Assembly: GCF_001904655.1 (NCBI RefSeq)
Contig: NZ_MRCC01000007.1
Span: forward strand, 124,001 to 188,000
Reading direction: 5' to 3'
Length of the DNA: 64,000 bases
Origin: Chroogloeocystis siderophila 5.2 s.c.1
GTDB taxonomy: Bacteria > Cyanobacteriota > Cyanobacteriia > Cyanobacteriales > Chroococcidiopsidaceae
The stretch's first letter is position 1; the number at the start of each line of letters is the position of its first letter. The notes under the pieces were generated by a model, which was not told the DNA's origin, did no database searches, and saw only the letters and a program-made list of their open reading frames with translations. Shown here piece after piece: positions 45,507-53,469 of this stretch. The position numbers and the translations under genes are program-made.

Positions 45507-46337
45507 ATGAGTTCTCAATATCAAATTTTAGAATTACTAGGACAAGGTCAATTTGGACGAGTTTTCAAAGCAATTTACATACCGAATGATAGTTTAGTTG
45601 CACTCAAAGAATTAGAAAAAAAACGTTTTTCTACTCGTAATTTTTTACGGGAGATAAATTTTTTAACACAGCTAAAACATCCTAATATTGTTGCTTTTCA
45701 AGCTATTGAACACAATGAAAAAGGACGCTATTTAGTACTCGATTATTGGGATGGTGGTAATTTACGCCATTTCATGCAGTCGAATAACATTATTAGTTCA
45801 ATTCAAAGCTTGAAAATAATCGCAGATGTGCTTGCTGGTTTAGAATATGCTCATACTCGTGGTATTGTTCACTGTGACATTAAGCCAGAGAATATACTCC
45901 TACATCAAAGTGAAACAGGTTGGACAGCTTGTCTTGCTGACTTTGGAATCGCGCTCAGCCAAGATTGCACAGAAATTAATTTAGGATCGCCTGCATATAT
46001 GGCTCCTGAACAATTTTATGGACAATTCTTACCTACTTCTGATTTGTATGCAGTTGGAGTTGTACTTTACGAAATGTTGTTAGGCTACCGCCCTTTTTCT
46101 GGCTCACCTGGGGAATTAATGTCTGCACATCTCGCTCAACCTATAGAAATTCCTAATACCATTCCTTTACTTCTACGCTCTATCCTGTCAACAGCATTGC
46201 AAAAGCTACCTGTGCGTCGCTTCGCGTCTGCTACCGAGATGTTGAAATCAATACAACTAGCCTTGATAGTTGAACAAAGTTCAGTTAATACAGAAAAAAG
46301 TCAGCAAATATTCAATATCAAAGAAATAATTTCTTAA
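45507..46337 (+). CDS. Ser/Thr protein kinase (SpkG-like), Pap-like cluster gene 5
   Basis: 276 aa, a bare Hanks-type kinase. Glycine loop LGQGQFGRVF (11-20), catalytic lysine in VALKELEKK, HCDIKPENIL (HCD in place of HRD), DFGIALS, an APE motif (YMAPEQFYG), and GVVLYEMLLGYRPF. No membrane or sensor domain, unlike the kinase at 30808. Position after the TPR gene matches slr0152 (spkG) in the Synechocystis operon. Replacing Arg in HRD by Cys usually marks kinases not regulated by activation-loop phosphorylation. Starts 34 bases after the TPR gene. ATG start. Confidence 0.88.
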   Translation: MSSQYQILELLGQGQFGRVFKAIYIPNDSLVALKELEKKRFSTRNFLREINFLTQLKHPNIVAFQAIEHNEKGRYLVLDYWDGGNLRHFMQSNNIISSIQSLKIIADVLAGLEYAHTRGIVHCDIKPENILLHQSETGWTACLADFGIALSQDCTEINLGSPAYMAPEQFYGQFLPTSDLYAVGVVLYEMLLGYRPFSGSPGELMSAHLAQPIEIPNTIPLLLRSILSTALQKLPVRRFASATEMLKSIQLALIVEQSSVNTEKSQQIFNIKEIIS

Positions 46338-46456
46338 TACGAATTATTGATAATTTAGAAATTAATACAAATTTTAAATCTCATAGTGTCTTTAACCTCC
46401 TTGTAAACTAGTATAAGTTATTTTATTTCAATTTAATAATTACAATAAGAATTAAC

Positions 46457-47143
46457 ATGAAAAAGCTATCGTTTAATACTGCTTATTACATCCGTAAACT
46501 TATACTATATTCCGAAAGTGAGCTGAGAACACTACTTAATCAACCAGGGGTGTTTTTTAACTCAAAAGAAATTCTACAACAACTCATAGAGAGTGTTTAT
46601 CTAGAAGATGTCTTGCAAAATCTACTTTTAGAAGTGTATCAAGAAGAAAGGTTGATAAATCAAATAGTTGAGCAATTAGAAGAGCTAGTCAGGCAACATC
46701 AAACAGTACTGCAAAAAGCTGATGTATCTCAACAAGAGATTACTATAAAGCGAAAGATATTTGCTGCTTTAGGTTTCAAACGAATAATAATTACAAAGCA
46801 AGAAGTCTTAAACGCCTTAAGTCAAATTAGCATATTCAGCAAAAATTACTTAGGAAATATATTGACAATTAATAACTGGCAAAGTACTCGTCCTGATAAT
46901 GATTGGCTAAAAATAATTCAAATAGACCGCTCAGCTAAATTGACTTGTAACAATGAAACTCAAGAAATAAATTTAAGTCAACTCCAGTTAATTCACGAAT
47001 GAGTAACTGCTTTTATTGAAGAAAATTCTCTGATTATTCGTGACTTTACCGAAATTATTAATGAAAAAAGAATTGGTGAATTATCTGAAGGTGTGCTAGT
47101 GTTGTCTGTTAATTCATACGCAGCTTGGGTAAATGATATCTGA
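46457..47143 (+). pseudogene. Helical protein interrupted by in-frame TGA, end of Pap-like cluster
   Basis: From the ATG at 46457 the frame stops at TGA 47000-47002 (181 aa). It is then open for 46 more codons (VTAFIEENSLIIRDF ... NSYAAWVNDI) to a second TGA at 47141-47143. The residues after the stop continue the same helix-rich, charged style, and TGA replaces what could be TGG (IHE-W-VTAF). Family length would then be 228 aa. The upstream part is charged and helical, including a YLEDVLQNLLLEVYQEERL segment. No known family. Lies about 120 bases after the kinase gene and is probably the last gene of the cluster. Nonsense mutation, sequencing error, or true shorter protein all remain possible. 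Confidence 0.6.
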
Positions 47144-47318
47144 AAATAATATATCTACTTACAAACATATTGTATGATGTTTGACTTGTTTTTTAAAGCT
47201 AGAATTGCTAAAAATGAAAATAGTAAAGAAACACATAATTAAGTCGAAGCATGGCACATTTAGCATAAAAAAGCGATCGCCAAGATTTTATAATTAAGTA
47301 TATTAGCTAGGTAAAATT

Positions 47319-47981
47319 ATGTGTGGAAGATATACCCTCACTCAGTCTGCCGAAGCGATCGCTGCTGCGTTTGGATTGGATGCAGTACCAGAGATGGAAC
47401 CTCGATATAATATTGCGCCAACTCAATCAGTGCCTGTAATATTATATTCTCCTGAAAAGCAACGCCAGTTAAAACTAATGCGTTGGGGTTTAATTCCTTC
47501 ATGGGCGCAAGACTCGAGTATTGGTGCGCGCTTGATTAATGCACGTTCAGAAACTGTCAGCGAGAAACCATCTTTTCGTGCAGCGTTTCGCCAGCGCCGT
47601 TGTTTGGTAGTAGCAGATGGATTTTATGAATGGCAACGCCAAGAACATAAAAAACAACCATACTACTTTCAGCTTCAGGATAAGCAGCCGTTTGGTTTCG
47701 CTGGTTTGTGGGAGCATTGGCAATCTTCAGATGGAGAAGATATCAATACTTGCACTATTCTGACGACAGAAGCTAACGAACTTATGCGTTCGATCCACAA
47801 TCGGATGCCAGTCATTTTAAACCCTCAAGACTACACTCTTTGGTTAAATTCTGCTGCACAGCCAACAGAATTACAGGATTTGTTACGTCCATACTCATCA
47901 CAAGCAATGAACTCATACCCAGTGAGTACCTTAGTCAACAAATCGACAAATAATAGTCCAGAGTGCATTAATAGCTTATAG
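47319..47981 (+). CDS. yedK: SRAP/HMCES-type abasic-site protein
   Basis: 220 aa. Starts MCGRYTLT, where Cys2 becomes the N-terminal nucleophile after Met removal and forms a thiazolidine with abasic sites in single-stranded DNA. Other family residues are present: NARSETVSEKPSFR (Asn and Glu of the active site), DGFYEWQ, and SIHNRMPVIL with the key His. It protects abasic sites at replication forks, associated with the SOS response. ATG start. Monocistronic; a hairpin follows about 85 bases downstream. Confidence 0.93.
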   Translation: MCGRYTLTQSAEAIAAAFGLDAVPEMEPRYNIAPTQSVPVILYSPEKQRQLKLMRWGLIPSWAQDSSIGARLINARSETVSEKPSFRAAFRQRRCLVVADGFYEWQRQEHKKQPYYFQLQDKQPFGFAGLWEHWQSSDGEDINTCTILTTEANELMRSIHNRMPVILNPQDYTLWLNSAAQPTELQDLLRPYSSQAMNSYPVSTLVNKSTNNSPECINSL

Positions 47982-48491
47982 TCAATAGCTGATGTAATAC
48001 TGTAGAGTAAGGCTGTTGGTTAGTAAACTTTAAACTTTTTGCATAAATATAGCCATTCTTCAAACAAAGTCCACTGCGGTGGACTTTATGTGTTTAGGGG
48101 TAAATTCGTTCGCGATTACATTCCGAGGAGTCAAATTTTCTGAATACTTTCACACAAATGAATGAAGCTTTAAAGATATATTTCTGAATAAAAATATCCG
48201 ACTACGTATAATTACATAAATCAAAAAAATCAGTAAAAACACGCTGGAACTCTCCAGAATTTATATTTATTTTGATTTAGAACACAAAGCTATAAAGTTT
48301 GAGTAAAGCAGCAAACCAAATCTACTAAAGTCGCGGTCGACAAAGATGAGTTCATTATTAATCTGAATTTCTCATTTTTGTGTAGGGCTTTATTGTCTAA
48401 AAAAGCTCAATTTCATGAGATTTAGCACTTGAAGTATGAATGCATGGCTCACTTACAGAAGTGAGTTGTTGAACTCTACTGAAAATTTAGC
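47982..48491. other. Intergenic, AT-rich, with hairpin
   Basis: No gene. Contains the hairpin at 48066-48087 and probably the promoter of the GH5 gene. Several A/T-rich runs between 48150 and 48300. Confidence 0.4.
48066..48087 (+). terminator. Hairpin after SRAP gene
   Basis: AAAGTCCAC-TGCG-GTGGACTTT is a perfect 9-bp stem with a 4-base loop. This sequence type recurs as a dispersed palindrome in cyanobacteria. The trailing T-run is short. Confidence 0.6.
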
Positions 48492-50057
48492 ATGAAAGGT
48501 AAAAGACATTTGGCTTTTGTTACAAGAAATCGCTCTTTCCTAAACATTTTATTAGGAATACTAGTAATAGGGAGAGTAAGCCTAACTGAGATAACTCGTA
48601 AAGCTATTGCTGCTCCACCACCAAGTATTAGAGTAGTGGGTAATAAATTCCAAGATTCTCAAGGCAAGACTGTTGTATTGCGTGGAGTTAGTCTTACAGA
48701 TGCAGAACATATTAGTAAGAATTTTGGCTATAAATTTATTATCGATTTACTCACCGATCCGAGTAAAAATTGGCATACCAAAATTGTTCGCGTTCCGATT
48801 CATCCTCATACTTGGTTAGAAAACGAAGCTTTTTCTCAAACGAAGGCAGATCGCCACTTCGATCAGTACTTAAAGCCTTTGGTAGACTATGCAACCTCAA
48901 AAGGATTGTATGTCATTATCGATTGGCATTACGTACAAGATCCGCGTAGCAAACAAAGTCAAACACTTGCCTTCTGGAAGTACATGGCACCTAAGTTTAG
49001 TTCCTATAGCAATGTTCTCTATGAGATATTCAATGAAAACTCTAGCAATGCTAGTCGTGGGATGAATTGGAGTACTTGGAAAAATCTGGCGCAACCGTGG
49101 ATTAATACAATTCGCTCTGCTGGCGCACCAAATATTATTTTAATCTGCGGTCCTCAATACTGCCAGCATATGCGTGAGGCTGCTGATGCGCCATTTTACG
49201 ATCCTATGTTTCCTAATTCGCCAAATTTAGCTTATGTTGCACACATTTACCCTAGCTTTTATGGGCGTCAAGGAAGTTCACAGCGACAAAAGTATGAGTA
49301 CGAAATCGGCTACTTAGCGCAGCGTTACCCAGTCGTCGTGACTGAATGGGGGTGGGATGAAGATATGTCAGGTACGGAAGTTTATGGAAATCAAAATAGT
49401 TATGGAAATGAATTAAAGAAATTTATTGATGATTATGGTTTAAGTTGGACGAGTTGGGTAGCAAGTAATAACCCTTGGTATCCACAGTTATTTGATCGTA
49501 ACTGGAATCCGCGCAATAGTCCTCGATATCATGGAAGCTTTACACGCGATTGGTTATCCGAAAAGCGTAACAGCAATTCACCACAAGCTAAACCATCAAC
49601 ATTCAGCTTCCCACTCCGAATTGTAGCAGGAAGCAATACAGAGTTTATTGCATCTGATGGTAGTAAATGGGTTCCAGATCAAGGTTTTTTAAATGGTTTA
49701 ACCGTAGAGCGTGGTGACGTTCCTATTGCTAATACATCCAATGCTAGAATTTACCAAACTGAACGGTATGGTCTGACAGGTTATACATTCGCAATTCCTA
49801 ACGGTAACTACCTTGTTAAACTACATTTTGCAGAAACTTATAATGGTATTTCAGCAAAAGGTCAACGCGTATTTGATGTGGCAGTAGAAGAGGCAAAACT
49901 GGCAAATATTGATGTATACTCAGAAGCGAATGGTAGAAATAATGCGCTTGTCAAAACCGTTAAGGTTACAGTAAAAGACGGTCAGTTAGATATCAAATTT
50001 ATGCCCCGCGTTCAGCTACCCATGATTAATGCTTTAGAAGTCATACCGACAAAATGA
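48492..50057 (+). CDS. Secreted GH5-family glycosidase with malectin domain
   Basis: 521 aa. N-terminal signal or anchor helix (about 17-45, ending KAIAAPPP). The GH5 (cellulase-type) barrel (about 46-360) has VVLRGVSLTDAEH, RVPIHPHTW, YVIIDWHY, the acid/base Glu in LYEIFNEN and the nucleophile Glu in VVTEWGWDE. The C-terminal malectin domain (about 375-520) has FAIPNGNYLVKLHFAETY and RVFDVAVE, a glucose-oligomer-binding fold. It likely cleaves beta-glucans of the sheath or environment, with malectin as binding module. No weak-linker loss. ATG start with no clear ribosome binding site. Confidence 0.88.
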   Translation: MKGKRHLAFVTRNRSFLNILLGILVIGRVSLTEITRKAIAAPPPSIRVVGNKFQDSQGKTVVLRGVSLTDAEHISKNFGYKFIIDLLTDPSKNWHTKIVRVPIHPHTWLENEAFSQTKADRHFDQYLKPLVDYATSKGLYVIIDWHYVQDPRSKQSQTLAFWKYMAPKFSSYSNVLYEIFNENSSNASRGMNWSTWKNLAQPWINTIRSAGAPNIILICGPQYCQHMREAADAPFYDPMFPNSPNLAYVAHIYPSFYGRQGSSQRQKYEYEIGYLAQRYPVVVTEWGWDEDMSGTEVYGNQNSYGNELKKFIDDYGLSWTSWVASNNPWYPQLFDRNWNPRNSPRYHGSFTRDWLSEKRNSNSPQAKPSTFSFPLRIVAGSNTEFIASDGSKWVPDQGFLNGLTVERGDVPIANTSNARIYQTERYGLTGYTFAIPNGNYLVKLHFAETYNGISAKGQRVFDVAVEEAKLANIDVYSEANGRNNALVKTVKVTVKDGQLDIKFMPRVQLPMINALEVIPTK

Positions 50058-50061
50058 ATCT

Positions 50062-50439
50062 TTAGATGTTTTCGTTGGTTTGTTGCATATAACTTAATAA
50101 CCAGTTTGCAACTGTTGCGCGGCGAGTTTGTCGAGGTTCAAACTCGCCAATTTTATAACCAGAAAAACCGATTTCTTTTAAAAGCTGTTTATTTTCTGGA
50201 GGAATTGAACGAGTTAGCTTGACTGTCGCGGGACGACTCTCGATGAAGTTTGGTGGTTGTGGATACTCATTGCGCCACTCGTCTACAACTTTTGTGTTAT
50301 CCCATGTATCCGTCGCCTCATCGTAACGATAACCTAAATAGTGCCATACCAATCGATTAACGGTCGCATCGTCAATTGTATTGTTGATAATTGCCCAAAT
50401 TGTGTCTGTATTTAGTGGTAACAATTGAGGGATGTTCAT
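50062..50439 (-). CDS. DUF1823 protein
   Basis: 125 aa. Cyanobacterial/plastid family DUF1823: LNTDTIWAIINNTIDDATVNRLVWHYLGYRYDEATDTWDN at the N-terminus is its hallmark, followed by WRNEYPQPPNFIESRPATVKLTRSIP and LLKEIGFSGYKIGEF. No known function, but its restriction to phototrophs suggests a link to photosynthesis or chloroplast-type metabolism. Convergent with the GH5 gene, 3' ends 4 bases apart. ATG start. Confidence 0.88.
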   Translation of the reverse strand: MNIPQLLPLNTDTIWAIINNTIDDATVNRLVWHYLGYRYDEATDTWDNTKVVDEWRNEYPQPPNFIESRPATVKLTRSIPPENKQLLKEIGFSGYKIGEFEPRQTRRATVANWLLSYMQQTNENI

Positions 50440-50661
50440 AAGTTTTCATTATTTGAGGGAAACTTTTTTTGAAACTAAGGATATGAATTATTTAAAGGCT
50501 TCACAGCAAGCTACGCCAAAATTTTGTGCAATTTATCATGTGAAGTTTGATTAACGCTTCTCATCAAGATCTATCTCTGTTGGAAGAGATCGTAGATAAA
50601 AAAATTATGACAAACTGATGACAAAAGCAAGCGCTTCAACTCCGCTTCTAGGAGAAGAATT

Positions 50662-50784
50662 ATGGGAATAGACGATTTTCTAAGAAATATTCCAGGATTC
50701 CCACGAGGAAGATCTGAAGATGACGATCGCCGCCGTAACCGATACCGCGACGATGATGACGATGATGACGATGATGACGATTGA
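50662..50784 (+). CDS. Poly-aspartate microprotein (40 aa)
   Basis: ATG at 50662 preceded by a strong ribosome binding site (TAGGAGAAG, about 5 bases away); TGA at 50782. It starts MGIDDFLRNIPGFPRGR, followed by a patch of Arg/Asp and eleven consecutive Asp at the C-terminus. A Ser-rich frame on the opposite strand is its antisense shadow. The Asp tract is encoded by alternating GAC/GAT codons rather than one pure repeat, which argues for selection on the protein. Unknown function; acidic tails can bind cations or basic proteins. Confidence 0.6.
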   Translation: MGIDDFLRNIPGFPRGRSEDDDRRRNRYRDDDDDDDDDDD

Positions 50785-50894
50785 ATTGAATTAAGTTGTG
50801 GCACTAAGAAACACATCGCTTTTGTCTCAATTTGTTTAAGATAGACTAAGGCGAATTTATTATGTCGTTATATCACTGGTAACAATTCAAGCTG

Positions 50895-51191
50895 ATGTTA
50901 GATTCATCACTACCCCTGGCGCAAATCCAAGTTCATGTTTTAGTTTCTGGTAGAGTGCAAGGAGTTGGTTATCGCATGGCAACTTACGATGTCGCTCAAG
51001 CGTTAGGGCTAAATGGCTGGGTACGCAATCTTGCAGATGGTCGCGTCGAAGCTGTTTTTGAAGGAAGTAAAGATGTAGTAGAAGAGATGGTGCGATGGTG
51101 TCGCCAAGGGAGTCGGGCTGCTGTCGTCGAAGATGTCGCTGTTAAGTACAAAGAATCAGAGGGATTTTCTGACTTTAGCATCCGTCGCTAA
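50895..51191 (+). CDS. acyP: Acylphosphatase
   Basis: 98 aa. Contains both catalytic residues of acylphosphatases: Arg27 in GRVQGVGYR and Asn45 in GWVRNLADGRVEA. It hydrolyses carboxyl-phosphate bonds of acyl phosphates such as acetyl phosphate. The family core LVSGRVQGVGYR is intact. ATG start. Separated from the acidic microprotein by 110 bases; probably independent. Confidence 0.95.
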   Translation: MLDSSLPLAQIQVHVLVSGRVQGVGYRMATYDVAQALGLNGWVRNLADGRVEAVFEGSKDVVEEMVRWCRQGSRAAVVEDVAVKYKESEGFSDFSIRR

Positions 51192-51446
51192 GCATTATTT
51201 ACTAATTTTATTGATAGTAATTTTTTATTTAAACTTTATAAAAAAACTTAATAATGCGTCCTTCTGTGTAGAATCGAGCAATGAAAAGGTTAGATTTGAC
51301 AAATGCGATCGCGTCTTCAATCCTACAAATACTACCAAAATTTTCCTGCTAACATATAGGTTTTTAGATTAAGATAAGTAATGTTTTTACGTAAATTCAG
51401 AACTTAATATTGAGTACATTTTTGAGTAAATAAAAAATTCTATCTT

Positions 51447-52493
51447 ATGCACAACAAACTATTCAACACGCATATTGAAGATTCACATATCTTAATGACT
51501 CCGAAGGAAGTAAAAGCAAAACTCCCTCTCACACATTCGGCAGAAAAGACGGTTTTGCGCGCTAGGAAAGAAATAGAGGCGATTCTAGAAGGTTACGACA
51601 GCCGTAAATTCATTGTGGTTGGACCTTGCTCGATCCATGATGTCAAAGCGGCTAAAGAGTATGCTGAAAAGCTCAAAAAACTTGCCGATCAAGTCAAAGA
51701 TAAACTCCTACTCATCATGCGAGTTTACTTTGAAAAGCCCCGAACAAACGTTGGCTGGAAAGGTTTAATCAACGATCCAGACATGAATGATTCGTTTCAC
51801 ATCGAAAAGGGCTTGTTAACAGCACGAAAATTACTAATTCATTTAGCTGAACTAGGATTACCCGCCGCGACTGAAGCTTTAGACCCCATTGTACCGCAGT
51901 ATATTAGTGAATTAATTGCTTGGTCTGCGATCGGCGCTCGTACAACTGAATCACAAACGCATCGAGAAATGGCAAGTGGTTTATCAATGCCTGTTGGTTT
52001 CAAAAATGGCACTGATGGTGGTATCGAAGTTGCCTTAAATGCCTTAAAGTCGGCTGAGGTTCCGCACCATTTTCTAGGTATTAACCACAACGGGCAAGTT
52101 AGTGTATTTAAAACCAAAGGAAACACTCACGGGCATATTATTCTTAGAGGTGGCGGTGGTAAGCCGAATTACGACCCAGAGAGTATTAGAGCCGCTGAAG
52201 AAAAACTAAAAGCAGCAAATTTACCAGCAAAAATCGTGATTGATTGCAGCCATGGAAACTCAAATAAAGATTATAAGTTACAGGCTACAGTGTTTAACAA
52301 CGTCGTTCAGCAAATTGTTGAGGGTAACACTGCGATTGTTGGCATGATGCTGGAATCGAATTTGTATGAAGGCGGACAATCGATCCCGAGCAATTTAGCA
52401 GATTTGAAATATGGTGTTTCAGTAACAGATAAGTGTATTAGCTGGGAAGAAACTGAAAGAATTATTAGCGATGCTTACGAAAAACTCAAGTAG
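51447..52493 (+). CDS. 3-deoxy-7-phosphoheptulonate synthase, class I (AroFGH type)
   Basis: 348 aa. First step of the shikimate pathway: phosphoenolpyruvate plus erythrose-4-phosphate to DAHP. Marks: VVGPCSIHD, MRVYFEKPRTNVGWKGLINDPDM, GARTTESQTHREMASGLSMPVGFKNGTDG, DCSHGNSNKD and VGMMLESNL. All are typical of the class I-alpha enzyme, whose N-terminus also senses aromatic amino acids. Whether this copy is feedback-inhibited by Phe or Tyr cannot be told. ATG start. Alone. Confidence 0.95.
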   Translation: MHNKLFNTHIEDSHILMTPKEVKAKLPLTHSAEKTVLRARKEIEAILEGYDSRKFIVVGPCSIHDVKAAKEYAEKLKKLADQVKDKLLLIMRVYFEKPRTNVGWKGLINDPDMNDSFHIEKGLLTARKLLIHLAELGLPAATEALDPIVPQYISELIAWSAIGARTTESQTHREMASGLSMPVGFKNGTDGGIEVALNALKSAEVPHHFLGINHNGQVSVFKTKGNTHGHIILRGGGGKPNYDPESIRAAEEKLKAANLPAKIVIDCSHGNSNKDYKLQATVFNNVVQQIVEGNTAIVGMMLESNLYEGGQSIPSNLADLKYGVSVTDKCISWEETERIISDAYEKLK

Positions 52494-52679
52494 AACGATA
52501 GTAACGATTTTAAGTTAATTAGGATTGATACTAGGTAAGAGGTAATGGGTAATTGATAATTGTCCAATTCAGATGATTTCTACATAGAGAAAGGAGGAGT
52601 GTTCTTAAATGTACTAGCGATTATGCGATCGCCTGTAGTGACTTTTTTTAGCAAGCATCCTCCTATGACTAGTTTGTTT

Positions 52680-52862
52680 TCACTTGAAACGCACGCTATT
52701 GTAAGTTAAACCACGATATCTTAGTTGGCACACTTGTCTTTCTAGGGTAGTACGGGGATGCTTTCGATATATAAGACCTCGATATTTGGCAGTTATACCA
52801 ATATTGCTATTTACAGGGACAGCAGAAGTTTCGTACTTCAAACCACGGTAGGATAAAGTCAT
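52680..52862 (-). CDS. DUF4278 small protein
   Basis: 60 aa from ATG 52862, chosen because the family starts MxLxYRG and because AAGGTG precedes it; the frame extends further to 52910 without support. Two copies of a YRG(L/V)xY motif are visible (TLSYRGLKYE, AKYRGLIYRK) plus QLRYRGLTYN at the end. DUF4278 is a short cyanobacterial family with these YRGxxY repeats; function unknown. On the minus strand beside another small gene. Confidence 0.82.
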   Translation of the reverse strand: MTLSYRGLKYETSAVPVNSNIGITAKYRGLIYRKHPRTTLERQVCQLRYRGLTYNSVRFK

Positions 52863-52937
52863 AGTTTTCACCTTTGATTGAGTCGTTAAAGCAGTGAGTT
52901 GGTAAACCATTTGCAGTTTGTCGTTGTCGTAAGTTTG

Positions 52938-53192
52938 TTATCGAGAATTTAGCCACAGCAGTTCTTGCGCAGTGTGCGTACCTGCGGCTTGTAAAGAACG
53001 AGATATGTGCGGTGCGTGTCTGTGTGCAGTAGTGCTGATGATCGCTAAACTCACTAACACAATCAATAAAAGTGGCTGATTGCTTGATGTTTCTTCAACT
53101 GACTGGGCAAAGCATTTTTCTAGAAACTGTCGCTGATTGGTACTATCTGAGTGCCTCAATAAATTAGAAGCATCAAATAAATGATGAGGCAT
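52938..53192 (-). CDS. Small hypothetical protein with one membrane helix
   Basis: 84 aa. One hydrophobic helix (about 38-55, QPLLLIVLVSLAIIST), a polar N-terminus and a Ser/His-rich C-terminus. AGGAG lies before the ATG, which supports translation. No family recognised. It lies 75 bases before DUF4278 on the same strand, so the two could be co-transcribed. Moderate confidence that this is a gene rather than chance frame. Confidence 0.5.
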   Translation of the reverse strand: MPHHLFDASNLLRHSDSTNQRQFLEKCFAQSVEETSSNQPLLLIVLVSLAIISTTAHRHAPHISRSLQAAGTHTAQELLWLNSR

Positions 53193-53469
53193 TTATATGT
53201 CTCCTATAACACGGGTAGTCATGCGATTTAGAACCATCCTTCACTGACTACAACCCGACTTGCCTCAATTTCGGATAAGATGTGTGAAAGAAGCTCAATA
53301 TTTGCAATTTAATGCTATATATGTACGTCAAGAACAAGTAATCATCTTGATTTCCGGTAATACTAATTCGTACTTAAAGAAGCTAGTAAAAACTAAATTT
53401 TGCGATAGAAATGTGTAACCGAATTTTAGAGAATTGGCAGAAAATCCGCAGTCCAAAGGTAACTGATAA

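Noticed and set aside
47000-47002. Selenocysteine at the in-frame TGA, given mnmH in the window
   Set aside because: mnmH alone does not imply selenoproteins; no selenocysteine insertion element or selA/selB seen. Trp-to-stop change is simpler.
50571-50816. Minus-strand frame with poly-Ser
   Set aside because: It is the antisense of the poly-Asp microprotein gene; the plus strand has the strong ribosome binding site.
51133-51372. Plus-strand 79-codon frame starting inside acylphosphatase
   Set aside because: Overlaps a certain gene and continues into AT-rich non-coding sequence.
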